Notes under the pieces: model-generated
What the model saw: the letters and a program-made list of their open reading frames with translations, nothing else
What the model was told of the DNA's origin: nothing
The model's database searches: none
Assembly: GCA_947259925.1 (NCBI GenBank)
Contig: CAMYOG010000027.1
Coordinates: 1 to 56,182, forward strand
DNA length: 56,182 nt
Direction of reading: 5' to 3'
DNA from: Thermoanaerobaculia bacterium
GTDB lineage: Bacteria; Acidobacteriota; Thermoanaerobaculia; Multivoradales; JAHEKO01
Made by a program: the position numbers and the translations under genes
Shown: piece by piece, positions 16,547-25,571 of the stretch
How the letters are laid out: the number at the start of each line of letters is the position of its first letter
Position numbering within the stretch: the first letter of the stretch is position 1

Positions 16547-17464
16547 CTATTCTCCACTCCGCAGCCGGTCCCGATACCGGCGCAGGAGGTCTCCGGTCGA
16601 GCGCTCTTCACCCGGCTCGGCGGTCGAGGTTTCTCCCAGCAGGTCGTCGGCCGACAGCGGCCAGTCCCGATTCTTCTCGAGCTCACCGAGGGCTCGAGCC
16701 GCCTCGACGTTGCCGGGCTGGCGCTCGAGGATCTGGCGGAAGATGCCCACCGCCTCGTCGTGGTGACCCTGCTTGCGGTAGAGCTCTCCGAGGGTCAGGG
16801 TGGGCGCCGACTCGTCGCTCGGTACCGCTTCGGACGGCGCCTCGAGCGCGACGTGAACCGGCTCCGGCGCGGCCACCATCGCGGCACGCGGCTCCGAGAA
16901 GACCCCTTCGGCGAAGATCGCCGCGGCGTATCTCGATTCGTCGAACTCGATCCAGTCGAGGAGCACGAACGGGTCGGCATCGGCGCCCTCCGCCACCTCC
17001 TCGAACACACCGGCAACCGCCGGCTCCACCGGCACCTCGGCCTCGCCACGCCCATCGCTCCCGAGCCGCCGCTCGAGCTCCTCGACCTGCGAACGGTCGC
17101 CGCCGAGCAGCTCGAACAGATCGAGCCGGTCCCGAGCTCGCGCCTGCTCACCCAGGCGCAGGTGCGCGTCGACCAGCAGCCGGTTCGCGACCTGGTGCGA
17201 CGGGTCGTCCATCGCGATGCGGAGGAGCTCCCGGCACGCCTCGTCCGCCTGGTCGAGCTCCAGATGACAGCGCCCCTTGGCCACCCTTGTCGCCACGTCG
17301 TCCGGGTGGACCTCGAGCCCGCTGGCCAGGACCTCGAGCGCGCGCTCGAGGTCACCGGCGCGCTCGTACTCACCTGCCAGCTGATGGGTCAGCGCCGGGT
17401 CGCGCTCCGCCTCCCAACGTCCACGCAGGTCGTCGATCTCTAGGTCAGGCAACGGTTTCTCCAA
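16547..17464 (-). CDS. TPR-repeat protein
   Basis: 305 residues. N-terminal TPR units (about 15-135: LTHQLAGEYERAGDLERALEVL, ATRVAKGRCHLELDQADEAC) and one C-terminal pair (about 225-270: TLGELYRKQGHHDEAVGIFRQ) flank an acidic, low-complexity middle. No signal peptide or membrane helix is seen. The open frame starts with TTG at 17464; a TTG at 17452 has GGAG six bases upstream and may be the true start. Its position directly before the roadblock gene (2 nt) suggests the two proteins work together. Confidence 0.75.
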   Translation of the reverse strand: MEKPLPDLEIDDLRGRWEAERDPALTHQLAGEYERAGDLERALEVLASGLEVHPDDVATRVAKGRCHLELDQADEACRELLRIAMDDPSHQVANRLLVDAHLRLGEQARARDRLDLFELLGGDRSQVEELERRLGSDGRGEAEVPVEPAVAGVFEEVAEGADADPFVLLDWIEFDESRYAAAIFAEGVFSEPRAAMVAAPEPVHVALEAPSEAVPSDESAPTLTLGELYRKQGHHDEAVGIFRQILERQPGNVEAARALGELEKNRDWPLSADDLLGETSTAEPGEERSTGDLLRRYRDRLRSGE

Positions 17465-17515
17465 TGGACGGCGGCGAATCGGACCTCAAGACACCGACAC
17501 TCGAACCAGGCGTCG

Positions 17516-17521
17516 AGTATA
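17516..17521 (-). promoter_or_regulatory. Possible -10 box for the TPR-roadblock-accBC operon
   Basis: TATACT on the minus strand, about 50 nt before the TPR gene start, in a 110-bp gap after the Ig-like lipoprotein gene. The -35 region is not well matched. The box is AT-rich in otherwise GC-rich DNA. Confidence 0.35.
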
Positions 17522-17574
17522 GCAACCGTGCCGGCACCGCTCGCCCCCGCACCACTACCCTGACCGCGGCTACC

Positions 17575-18975
17575 CTAGGGGAAGTTGACGCCGATCGTGA
17601 ACACCGACTCCACCGGCTCGCCCAGGAGGAAGGTGTCGGCCCGCACGGTGAAGGAGTTGATGACGGTACCGGTCATTGCGTCGCACGGCAGATCGGGCGG
17701 ATCGGGTGGGACCGCCGCACTGATCGTGAGGAAGCTCGTGGCGATGCCGTCGGCGCCCGTGAACACCGTCGTCGGCGAGATCACGCCCGGCGTCACGGTA
17801 GAGTTGTAGCCGAAGTTCACCGAGACGTTCTCGGCCGGCAGGTTGTTCTGGTCGATCACGGTCGCTCTGAGCTCGACGGTCGCCGCCGTCTCGCAGTCGA
17901 CGGTCGCCGGGACCGCCTCCAGGAAGAGCGTGCCGACCGAGGTCGAGATGGCCACCGACGTACTCCCCTCGACGAACTCGGAGCCGAGGCCGGGTGCCGA
18001 CGCCCGGATGAGGAACGACGTCTGTGCCGGTGGCAGTGCATCGAGATCGAGCGCGGTGACGGTGATGATGTCCATGGCCACGCCGTCGGCATCGGTGAAC
18101 ATCTGGCGGCCGGGCGACGACGTCGTGCCGACATCGGTCTCGAAGACCACGCCCACTCCCTCGACGGTGTCACCGCTGTCATCGAACACGGTGGCGAACG
18201 CCTCGATCTGGGCGCCGGTGATCGGGATGGTGCTGGGGTTGGCCTGAACGAGAATGTCCTGGACGAAGCCGGCGACCTCGATGTCGATCACGTCCGAGAT
18301 CGGCCCCTCGGTACCGACCGTCTCGGCGCTCACCTCGAAGATCCCATCGTCCACCCCGGCGGCCTCGAACGCGGTGAGCACCAGCCCCTTCCGAGCCTCG
18401 CCGTCGGCGTTGGTGGTCACTGCCCCGGCGTCGGGGTTGCCGGCCTCGTCGACCAGGGTTCCGGCCTCGGTCGAGAAGGTCACCCGCGCATCCGGAACGG
18501 TGTTGTTGAGGTCGTCGCTGACGATCGCCACCAGATCGACCGAGCCGCCCTCCTTCGAGATCCGGTCGGTGCTCGAGTTGAGTTGGATCACCACCGGCTG
18601 GGAGCCGATCTGGATATCGATCGGAACCGGCGTGGCCGCACCCGAGCTCACCTCGACCGTGGCGAGGCCGACCCGACCGTCGCCGCGCAGCGTCGAGGTG
18701 GCGATCCCCCGGTCGTTGGTCGTCGCGATGGTGGGCGAGATCGTGCCCAGGGTCGTGCTGAAGTTGATCTCGGTACCCTCGTTGACCGCCGAGCCGTCGG
18801 ACTTGCGGGCGATGACGGTGATCTCCGACTCGCCGTCGACGCCGATTCGGGTCGGGTTGGCGCTCACCGACAGACCCGACTCCGCCGGCGCCACGGGCGT
18901 CGGGCTCTCACACGCCAGGGCGGTGAGGAGACCGATGAAGATCAGAGCCCAGGCTTTCTGACCGAAGGTGCGCAT
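17575..18975 (-). CDS. Secreted lipoprotein with repeated Ig-like (invasin/Big-type) domains
   Basis: 466 residues from ATG 18975. A lipoprotein signal (IFIGLLTALAC, Cys22) is followed by about four bacterial Ig-like units, each with the pattern of invasin/intimin domains: a polarising sentence like ANPTRIGVDGESEITVIARKSDG, then INFSTTLGTISPT and TNDRGIATSTLRG. Similar units start near 30, 130, 230 and 340. Such domains form rods in adhesins and surface proteins. It is third in a set of three lipoprotein genes downstream of pilMNOPQ. The frame extends upstream to 19146 without signal-sequence features, so the internal ATG is preferred. Confidence 0.85.
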   Translation of the reverse strand: MRTFGQKAWALIFIGLLTALACESPTPVAPAESGLSVSANPTRIGVDGESEITVIARKSDGSAVNEGTEINFSTTLGTISPTIATTNDRGIATSTLRGDGRVGLATVEVSSGAATPVPIDIQIGSQPVVIQLNSSTDRISKEGGSVDLVAIVSDDLNNTVPDARVTFSTEAGTLVDEAGNPDAGAVTTNADGEARKGLVLTAFEAAGVDDGIFEVSAETVGTEGPISDVIDIEVAGFVQDILVQANPSTIPITGAQIEAFATVFDDSGDTVEGVGVVFETDVGTTSSPGRQMFTDADGVAMDIITVTALDLDALPPAQTSFLIRASAPGLGSEFVEGSTSVAISTSVGTLFLEAVPATVDCETAATVELRATVIDQNNLPAENVSVNFGYNSTVTPGVISPTTVFTGADGIATSFLTISAAVPPDPPDLPCDAMTGTVINSFTVRADTFLLGEPVESVFTIGVNFP

Positions 18976-19046
18976 CCGTGGTGGGTAGATCGAGCGTCGC
19001 GGCGACCGGCCAACGGGGTCCTCGGACCCTGCGGCCCTGCTTGCCC

Positions 19047-19076
19047 AGTATACGAAGCGGGGCCGCCGCCCGTCTA
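19047..19076 (-). promoter_or_regulatory. Possible promoter for the Ig-like lipoprotein gene
   Basis: On the minus strand TAGACG (19071-19076), 18 nt and TATACT (19047-19052) resemble a sigma-70 promoter, placing a start about 65 nt before the ATG at 18975. The -35 hexamer lies in the loop of the hairpin at 19059-19088. Confidence 0.35.
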
Positions 19077-19088
19077 GGCAGCGGCCCC
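19059..19088 (-). terminator. GC-rich hairpin after the PKD/IPT lipoprotein gene
   Basis: GGGGCCGC and its complement form a 12-bp stem with one mismatch around a 6-nt loop (19071-19076), about 40 nt past the stop at 19127. There is no clear U-tract on the minus strand, so it may be a pause or partial terminator rather than a strong intrinsic one. Confidence 0.4.
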
Positions 19089-19126
19089 TGTAAACCAAGG
19101 AGGAGGTTAACGGTTGGACTACCCGG

Positions 19127-20398
19127 CTACATACATGTCGCAGCACCGGACAGGTACGTAAAGGCGTTGGACAATGTCGTGGTCGGCCCGCTTTGAAGCT
19201 CGACCGTGACGCTCACCGGAAGGTCCGGTATCAAGGTGCCGTCGTCGGTGCCGTCACCGTCCGTATCACACGGTACGGGACCGGAAAGATCACCCGGCGG
19301 CGTGAGCACCGTAATCTCAGTCGACGAGACCGTCTGCACGTTACCAAACTTGCTGCCGAACAGGACCGACAGCGGAGCGGCGAAGCCGGAACCGCTGATC
19401 GTTACCAGCGTGCCACCTGACCCCGGACCGGTCGACGGCGAGATGAAGTTGATGAACAGATCGAGCGGCTGCCCGACGACCACGATCTTGGAGATCGAGG
19501 CGGTCTCGGAGCCTCTCCGTACGGTCAGGGTCACGACATAGTCGCCGGCCGCGGGGAAGATATGGCTCGGATTCTCCTCGCGACTGGTGCTGCCGTCACC
19601 GAAGTCCCAGGTGAACGACGTCGGATCGCCCGTCGAGGTATTGACGAACGTGACCGAGAGGTTCGACTCGGTGTTGATGAAGTCGAAGTTGGCGACCAGG
19701 TCGACGATCTCACCCACCAGGACGATCTGGGAGGTCGAAGCGGACGACCCAGCCTTGCTGGCGGTCAGGACGACCGCGTAGTCGCCGGCCGACCTGAAGG
19801 TGTGGGCGGGATTCTGCTCGCTGCTGGTCCTGCCGTCGCCGAAGTCCCAGAGCCACTCGGTCGGGTCGCCGGTCGACTGGTCGAGGAACTGCACGCGCAG
19901 GTCGTTCTCGGAGTTCTGGAAGCTGAACGCCGCCTCGATCTCCTCGATCTGTTCCATGAACCTGACGGTCCGCTGCCCGACGCTCGACTCGAGCTGGGCA
20001 CTGATCAGGGCCGTGCCCGATACCGATCCAGCGAACAGAAAGACCGAGGCCCGGCCGCCGACGGTGGTCAGCGCAGTCGAGTTGACGCCGCTGCCGGCAC
20101 TGTCGAAGTCACCCAACGAGGTGCCAACGACGATCGTGGTGCCGCTGGCCGGGGCCTGCCCGGTGGCGGCGTTGGTTACCCGAATACCGACCGTTGCCGG
20201 CTGGGTGGCGTTGATGGTCAACTCCGCTGGGCTCACCGTGACCTGGATGTTCCACCTGGCGCTCGGCGGACTGGTGCCCGGAGGCGGACCCGGTTCCTGC
20301 ACCGGCGCGGTCGGCGAATCGGTCGAGCAACCGATGCCGAAGGCGAGAATCGCCGCGATGCTGCCCAGCGTGACCAGGAGTCGTTTCGTCGTCATCAT
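19127..20398 (-). CDS. Secreted lipoprotein with two PKD domains and an IPT/TIG domain
   Basis: 423 residues. A lipoprotein signal ends IAAILAFGIGC (Cys24). An Ig-like segment covers about 45-145. Two PKD domains follow, at about 148-235 and 238-320, each with the signature WDFGDG-(R/S)-T-S and a closing HxF-x2-AGDY-x-V-x-L-T. An IPT/TIG domain ends the protein (NFISPSTGPGSGGTLVTISGSGF, about 325-420). These domains mediate protein-protein or glycan contacts outside the cell. A GGAG lies 10 nt before the start. The C-terminus ends in Cys-Met, an unusual free Cys. Confidence 0.88.
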   Translation of the reverse strand: MMTTKRLLVTLGSIAAILAFGIGCSTDSPTAPVQEPGPPPGTSPPSARWNIQVTVSPAELTINATQPATVGIRVTNAATGQAPASGTTIVVGTSLGDFDSAGSGVNSTALTTVGGRASVFLFAGSVSGTALISAQLESSVGQRTVRFMEQIEEIEAAFSFQNSENDLRVQFLDQSTGDPTEWLWDFGDGRTSSEQNPAHTFRSAGDYAVVLTASKAGSSASTSQIVLVGEIVDLVANFDFINTESNLSVTFVNTSTGDPTSFTWDFGDGSTSREENPSHIFPAAGDYVVTLTVRRGSETASISKIVVVGQPLDLFINFISPSTGPGSGGTLVTISGSGFAAPLSVLFGSKFGNVQTVSSTEITVLTPPGDLSGPVPCDTDGDGTDDGTLIPDLPVSVTVELQSGPTTTLSNAFTYLSGAATCM

Positions 20399-20410
20399 GC
20401 CCGTCGTCTC

Positions 20411-20962
20411 CTAGGGAACAAACTCAACGGTAAAGGTGGCTGGGCCGGTCTCGACCGCGTCCCCCGACAGGGTCCGACCGAAGAACCGGATGCTGAGGTT
20501 CAGGCGAACCACGCTGCTACCGGTCTCTTTGTCGAAGCCACCGTTTTCGAAGGCCAGGTCCGAGAGCGGCTCGTTCAAGAACTGCTCGGCGCCCATGACG
20601 TCGAGGTTCTCGACGGTGAAGGTGCCGTTCACCGGCACGACACCGAACAGGCCGTTGGTGTATTTCGGGGGCACTCGAGTCCCCCGGTCCGCCCGGGTGT
20701 AGACGACCTCGAAGGAACGGATCTCTACGTTCATCAGGTCGCTGGTGAGCCCGGTCGGGTTCTTGGCCACGTTCTCGATCACGAACTCGCCCACCTGCAT
20801 CAGCGCGCCCGCACTGTTCACGGCGACCCGGATCGGCAGGCCGTCGAAGTCCGAGACGGAGAGCAGGACGCCTCCGCTGTCGGTCTGGTCGGTCCTGCTC
20901 TCACAGGCGCCGACGGCCAGTGCGAGGATGGTCAGAATCGAAAGTGTGATCAGTCTCTTCAT
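20411..20962 (-). CDS. Lipoprotein of unknown function downstream of pilQ
   Basis: 183 residues from ATG 20962, with GGAG before it. The signal MKRLITLSILTILALAVGAC gives a lipid-linked Cys20. The mature part is beta-rich, polar and without a family I recognise. It lies between pilQ and the PKD/IPT gene, with 23 and 12 nt gaps, so all are likely co-transcribed. A role with the secretin or pilus is suggested only by position. An ATG 8 codons upstream (20986) overlaps the pilQ stop and is less likely. Confidence 0.7.
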   Translation of the reverse strand: MKRLITLSILTILALAVGACESRTDQTDSGGVLLSVSDFDGLPIRVAVNSAGALMQVGEFVIENVAKNPTGLTSDLMNVEIRSFEVVYTRADRGTRVPPKYTNGLFGVVPVNGTFTVENLDVMGAEQFLNEPLSDLAFENGGFDKETGSSVVRLNLSIRFFGRTLSGDAVETGPATFTVEFVP

Positions 20963-20985
20963 TCTCCACTCCCTGAGGCGCGGCA

Positions 20986-23790
20986 TTAGAGCTTCACCAC
21001 GCGCGGCGTGATGAAGATCAGAAGTTCTTCGTTCTCGTCGTCACGACGCTTGTTCTTGAACAGATGTCCGAGAATCGGAATGCTCGCGAGCCCCGGAACC
21101 CGGTCCTCACCCTGATCGCTCGACACCTGATAGATGCCGCCGATCACCGTGGTGCCACCGTCGCGAACGATGACTCGCGTCTTGGCGTCCTTGGTGGCGA
21201 TCGGCGCGTTGCTGGCGCCCACCACCGCGAAGGCCAGCTGCGGCTCTCGCTTCTGGATGTTGATGTCCATCAGCACCGTCCCTTCCGCCGTGACGTGAGG
21301 AGTGACGTCGAGGCGCAGGGTGGCGTTGACGAACTGCACGCTCACCGTGTTGTTGGCGATCGTTTGGATGGGAATCTGGAGACCGCTCTGAATCGAGGCC
21401 TTCTCGTTGTTCAGGGTGGTGATCTTGGGCGCCGACAGGATGTTGATCAGGCCCTCGTTCTCCGCAGCCTGCAGGACCGCGTCTAGAGTGAAGGTGTTGA
21501 GGACGTTGCCAAGACTGATGTCCAGGAAGCCATTACGGGCACCGGTCAGCAGCTGAACGCCGCCGTCGACGGTGCCGTTGTTGGGGAACTGGAGACCGGT
21601 CGTATTACCGGTCGCGGCGCTCGACACGCCACTGAAGTCCCAGTCGATACCCAGCGTGCGGCTGAAGCGCTTGGTGGTCTCGATGATGCGCGCCTCGATC
21701 ATGACCTGCGGCTCGGGGATATCGAGCTGCTCGATGATCGCGATCACCGAATCGATGAAGTTGGGGAGCTCCTTGATGATCAAGGTGTTGGTTCGACCGT
21801 CGACGACGACCGAGCCACGCTGACTCATGATGCTCGCCCCGCCACCACTCGACAGGACGCGCGCGACCTGCGACGCCTGGGCGTAGCTGACCCGGCGAAC
21901 GATCGTGCGCAGCGGGATCGACAGCGCCTTGGCGGCACGCAGCCGCTGCTGCTCCTCGGCCTCCGCCCGCAGCTGATCGATCGGCGCGATGCGCATGATG
22001 TTGCCCTCGAGCTCGTAGTCGAGGCTGTTGATCTTCAGAATCTGCTCGAGCGCCTGGTCCCACGGGACCTCGGTCAGCTCCACGGTCACGGAGCCACTGA
22101 CGCCCGGCTGAACGACGATGTTCAGACCGCTGAGCTGCGCGAACGTCCGCAGGACGTCCTTGATCTCCGAGTCCTTGAGACTCATCGTGATCGGCTCGCC
22201 GTCGTAGGTGCGCTCCGGGTTGTTCACCGCGCGGGTGATCGAGGACACCTCGGGCAGGGGCTCGGACTCGTCGGAGCCATACTCCGACATGCCGCTCGGC
22301 TCTTCGCTCTCCTGCCACGGCTCGGGCGCCGGCGCCGGCTCGGGCTCCGGCATCACCGCGGCGACCTGCGCCTCGGTGACCGGCTCGGGCTCGGTCCAGC
22401 TGCTGTCGGTGGCCTCTTCCCAGACCACTTCCGCCTCTTCGGCGGCCGGCTCGTCGGCGTACTCCGCGACCGGTTCGGGAGCGGCCATCGGCTCCGGCAC
22501 CTCCGGCTCTTCGACCGCCGGAACCGGAGCGGCCATCGCGCTCGGCGCCTCGACGATCTCGGCAGCCGGCGCCATCTCCGCGGCCTCGTCGACCGCCGCC
22601 ATCTCTTCCATGCTCTCCGCGGCGGTCTCGGCCGACGCGCTCATCTGCGGCTCGACCCCGCTCTGATACTCGTCCGCGGCGACCATCTCGGACTCGGAGG
22701 TCTCCGCGTCGCCGCTGGCATCCTCGGCGACCTCTACGGCCTCGGGCTCGTCGGCGGGCGCGAAGCTCGACGCTTCGAGGGCCAGCGTCCCGGCCGACGC
22801 CGAGCCGCTGAACACCAGGGACATGCCGGCGTCGGTCGTCTCGATCACCGGAGCGATCGGCTGGAGAAGGTCGACGACCACACGGGCCACGAGATCGGGC
22901 TGCTGCTTGAACTGCGCCAGCCGCACCCGCTCGACCCGCTCGTCCTGTACCGCGACCTGGGTGACGTTGGCGCTATTGACGACGCCGCTCAGGTCCAGGA
23001 CGAAGCGATCGGGATTCTTGAGAGTAAAGGTCGAATAGTGGAACTGGCCGTCGCCCTGCACGTGCACGACGGTCGAGTCACCCAGCGAGTCGACATCGAC
23101 GCCGTACATGTTGCTCGCGCCGTTGCCCTCGGGCGGACCCGCCTGGTAGGGCGCGTCGACGGTCCCGCTGGCGGGCGTCGACGCGACGCGCGACTCGGCC
23201 TCGTCGGCCCAGGTGGCTTCCGCCGCCGGGGCGCTCGGTTCCAGCTCGAGCTGGTCCGTCGAGGCGATCTGCACGTCTTCGACCACTCCGTCCGGGAGCG
23301 AGTCGTGCCGCACCGGCGTCAAGTCGACCACCAGGCGGCTACCGTCGGCGGCCACGAAGTGCTCCGCCTCGGTCGTCGTGCGCACCACCAACTGGGTCAG
23401 CGGTCCGTCCGTTTCGTCCCGGACCTGCAGACGCGCCGACTCGACCATACCCTGAGCCAGGCTGAGATCAGCCAGGCGCGGGGTCGGCCGGCTGTTCGGT
23501 AGCTCTACGATCAAGTTGCCGCTGGCATCGCGGTAGCTCGTCCAGACCAGCTCGCCGGAGGTCGATACCTCCAGCTGCATCCCTGGCGCTTCCTCGTAGA
23601 GCTCTACGGCCTGGATCTCGAGCGGACCACTCACCGAAGCGGTCGACAACGGTGCCGTCATGGTCGCCGGCGCTGCCGGGACTGGAGATACCGTTGCGGC
23701 GATTGCCAGGACCAACAGCACCGCCGGAGTCCACCTTGACGTTTGGCTGGGCCCTCGGCCGGTTCTACTGATTGTCGCGACGTTGAACAT
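20986..23790 (-). CDS. pilQ: Type IV pilus secretin PilQ with AMIN domains
   Basis: 934 residues from ATG 23790 (AAAGGAC just upstream). It forms the outer-membrane channel through which the pilus passes. After a signal peptide (about 1-45) come two AMIN domains, about 55-150 (EIQAVELYEEAPGMQLEV) and 230-330 (FTLKNPDRFVLDLSGVV), which in this family bind peptidoglycan. A long acidic Pro/Ala/Glu linker runs at about 345-525. An STN/N0 domain (ITMSLKDSEIKDVLRTFAQL), an N1 domain with VRRVSYAQASQVARVLSSGG, and the secretin core follow: MIEARIIETTKRFSRTLGIDW, then INILSAPKITTLNNEKA and, near the end, RVPGLASIPILGHLFKNKR. It is larger than many PilQs because of the linker. Confidence 0.95.
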   Translation of the reverse strand: MFNVATISRTGRGPSQTSRWTPAVLLVLAIAATVSPVPAAPATMTAPLSTASVSGPLEIQAVELYEEAPGMQLEVSTSGELVWTSYRDASGNLIVELPNSRPTPRLADLSLAQGMVESARLQVRDETDGPLTQLVVRTTTEAEHFVAADGSRLVVDLTPVRHDSLPDGVVEDVQIASTDQLELEPSAPAAEATWADEAESRVASTPASGTVDAPYQAGPPEGNGASNMYGVDVDSLGDSTVVHVQGDGQFHYSTFTLKNPDRFVLDLSGVVNSANVTQVAVQDERVERVRLAQFKQQPDLVARVVVDLLQPIAPVIETTDAGMSLVFSGSASAGTLALEASSFAPADEPEAVEVAEDASGDAETSESEMVAADEYQSGVEPQMSASAETAAESMEEMAAVDEAAEMAPAAEIVEAPSAMAAPVPAVEEPEVPEPMAAPEPVAEYADEPAAEEAEVVWEEATDSSWTEPEPVTEAQVAAVMPEPEPAPAPEPWQESEEPSGMSEYGSDESEPLPEVSSITRAVNNPERTYDGEPITMSLKDSEIKDVLRTFAQLSGLNIVVQPGVSGSVTVELTEVPWDQALEQILKINSLDYELEGNIMRIAPIDQLRAEAEEQQRLRAAKALSIPLRTIVRRVSYAQASQVARVLSSGGGASIMSQRGSVVVDGRTNTLIIKELPNFIDSVIAIIEQLDIPEPQVMIEARIIETTKRFSRTLGIDWDFSGVSSAATGNTTGLQFPNNGTVDGGVQLLTGARNGFLDISLGNVLNTFTLDAVLQAAENEGLINILSAPKITTLNNEKASIQSGLQIPIQTIANNTVSVQFVNATLRLDVTPHVTAEGTVLMDINIQKREPQLAFAVVGASNAPIATKDAKTRVIVRDGGTTVIGGIYQVSSDQGEDRVPGLASIPILGHLFKNKRRDDENEELLIFITPRVVKL

Positions 23791-23817
23791 GTCCTTTTCT
23801 CCCTCCCGCATGCAGCG

Positions 23818-24339
23818 CTACGGGTTGAGCTTCTTGGTCACCTCGCGGAACGGCTTCATCTCTTGAAAGTCGTCGACCATCTGGCGGAAACGGACCGAGT
23901 CCGCGGTGATGGCGATGACGTCGCCGTCGTGGAATTCGTCGCCGACGCGGATCAGAAAACTCTTCTCCTGGTCGGGGGACTGCACCTGAGCGACCGGACC
24001 CTCGGGCATCAGGAAGATGCCGGTCAGGGTAACCTCGTCGATCAGGCAGCCGATCGGGCAGTCACCGCCCGGACGCGCCACCGGCGCGTTTCTCTTGCGG
24101 ATCAGTGAGACGAACGGATCGCGCCGGCGGCCGGCGTCATAGGAGTAGGTCCCCTGGATCATCTCTTCCTCGGTCCGGAGGATGTCCTCCATCGCCTCGA
24201 ACTCGCTACTCTCGTCGTCGGCGGCCTCGCCGGCGTCCTCGGCGACCGGCTCCTCGGCCGGCTCGTCCTGGCTCAGCAGCGGCAGTGGCACCACGGAAAC
24301 GATCAGGGCGGCGATCAGGAGCGTCTGCAACCACTTCAC
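23818..24339 (-). CDS. pilP: Type IV pilus assembly protein PilP
   Basis: 173 residues from GTG 24339, which overlaps the pilO stop as GTGA. PilP links the inner-membrane PilMNO platform to the secretin. An N-terminal membrane segment (WLQTLLIAALIVSVVPLPLL) and an acidic linker precede the conserved C-terminal half (GRRRDPFVSLI, VTLTGIFLMPEGPVAQVQ, FLIRVGDEFHDGDVIAIT). There is no lipobox Cys, unlike many PilPs. A Cys pair CPIGC in the C-terminal half could form a disulfide. An in-frame open stretch runs upstream to 24552 but is a shadow of pilO. Confidence 0.9.
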   Translation of the reverse strand: MKWLQTLLIAALIVSVVPLPLLSQDEPAEEPVAEDAGEAADDESSEFEAMEDILRTEEEMIQGTYSYDAGRRRDPFVSLIRKRNAPVARPGGDCPIGCLIDEVTLTGIFLMPEGPVAQVQSPDQEKSFLIRVGDEFHDGDVIAITADSVRFRQMVDDFQEMKPFREVTKKLNP

Positions 24340-24932
24340 TGGGTCACCTCCTCTTCGGCCATCGGCTCCGCCTCCTTGTAGACGAAGGTCTTGGCTCGGA
24401 AGCTGGCGGCCAGCGTGTGCACCGAGTTGCCCTTCGCGAAGGCGTTTACCTTGAGGTCTTCGACATTGATGATTCGCGAGAAGCGGCTGATGCGCTCGAA
24501 CAGCAGGGCCAGGTTGTGGTAGGAGCCCTGCAGGCTGATCGAAATCGGCCACTCGGTGTAGAAGTCCTGGTCGACCTCGGCGCCCGGGGTGAAGCGCAGC
24601 AGCTCGAAGTCACCCTGCTCGGTCAGACTGCGGATCCGACGCAGGAGGTCGTGGGTGTTGCGGCGGGCCGGCAGGATCCGCAGGAGCTTGTCGAGCTTGA
24701 CCTCGAGCAGGCGCACCTCCTCGCGGAACCGTGGGAGCTGCTGCTTGGCGGCGCGGCCCTCCTGGATCTTCGCCTGCAGGCTAGCGAGCTTCGCCTCCTG
24801 CGTCTCCAGCTGCTTGTGCTTCGGCTTGAGCAGCCAAACGTGCGCGCCGTAGTAAAGAGCGCCACCCGCCAGCAGGCCGGCGAGCACTCCAAAATACCAG
24901 GGCTTGCCTTCGAGTCCGGTCTGAAATGCCAT
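24336..24932 (-). CDS. pilO: Type IV pilus assembly protein PilO
   Basis: 198 residues. A single N-terminal membrane helix (GVLAGLLAGGALYYGAHVWLL) is followed by a coiled coil (about 35-75, KQLETQEAKLASLQAKIQEGR) and a ferredoxin-like C-terminal domain that pairs with PilN. Key family segments are LLRRIRSLTEQGDFELLRF and ISLQGSYHNLALLFERISR. It belongs to the inner-membrane alignment complex. It follows pilN by 18 nt and is translationally coupled to pilP. Confidence 0.92.
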   Translation of the reverse strand: MAFQTGLEGKPWYFGVLAGLLAGGALYYGAHVWLLKPKHKQLETQEAKLASLQAKIQEGRAAKQQLPRFREEVRLLEVKLDKLLRILPARRNTHDLLRRIRSLTEQGDFELLRFTPGAEVDQDFYTEWPISISLQGSYHNLALLFERISRFSRIINVEDLKVNAFAKGNSVHTLAASFRAKTFVYKEAEPMAEEEVTQ

Positions 24933-24950
24933 CTTCCCTCTCCAGTCTCT

Positions 24951-25565
24951 CTAGCTGCTCAGCGTGCCTTCGTCCATGGGCTGCCCGGCTTCTTCGGGAC
25001 GCGGAGGCGCGAACGAGTAGTTGAATTCGATGGTGTAGACGTAGATCTCCTTGTCGAACCGGGTGTCCTTCAGTACCGGCTCGTTGAACGCGTCCACCAG
25101 GTCCAGGTTCTCGATGAAGTTGGCGACGGCGTTGGTATTGAACGCCTGGCCGGTCAAGACGATCCGGGTCGTCTTGACCTCCATCTTCTGGAGCCAGAGA
25201 AGCTCGGGCACGGCGCGCGAGACGTGGTCCATGATCTGGACCGGGCCGTGCTGCCGCTGCTTGAGGTCGGTGATCACGAAGACCTTGCGCTCTAGCTCGG
25301 CGCGCTTGGCCTTGAACTCCTCGACCTCCCTGATGATCGGCGCCAGCTCGTCCACCTCACGCTGGGCCTCGGCGATGTCCGCCTTCTTATTGCCGACAGC
25401 GCGGCCGAGCAGGAAATTGTGCCCCAGCGAGACCACCAGTGCGAGCGCGAACAGCACCACCAGCGCGAGGCTGGCGTGGTCCACGCTGCCGGTGGAGACC
25501 TTGGGCTTCTCCTTCGCGGCGGCGACCGGACGGCGACCTTCGGACAGTAGATTGATTCGGATCAT
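24951..25565 (-). CDS. pilN: Type IV pilus assembly protein PilN
   Basis: 204 residues. The conserved start MIRINLLSEGRRP is the cytoplasmic PilM-binding peptide of PilN. A membrane helix lies at about 30-55 (HASLALVVLFALALVVSLG), then a coiled coil and a ferredoxin-like domain (KTTRIVLTGQAFNTNAVANF). It anchors PilM to the membrane and pairs with PilO. The gap to pilM is 6 nt. The C-terminus is acidic and short. Confidence 0.93.
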   Translation of the reverse strand: MIRINLLSEGRRPVAAAKEKPKVSTGSVDHASLALVVLFALALVVSLGHNFLLGRAVGNKKADIAEAQREVDELAPIIREVEEFKAKRAELERKVFVITDLKQRQHGPVQIMDHVSRAVPELLWLQKMEVKTTRIVLTGQAFNTNAVANFIENLDLVDAFNEPVLKDTRFDKEIYVYTIEFNYSFAPPRPEEAGQPMDEGTLSS

Positions 25566-25571
25566 GTCGCG

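Noticed and set aside
16321..19077. 918-codon plus-strand frame
   Set aside because: Runs opposite the roadblock, TPR and Ig-lipoprotein genes and shows only Arg/Pro-rich sequence.
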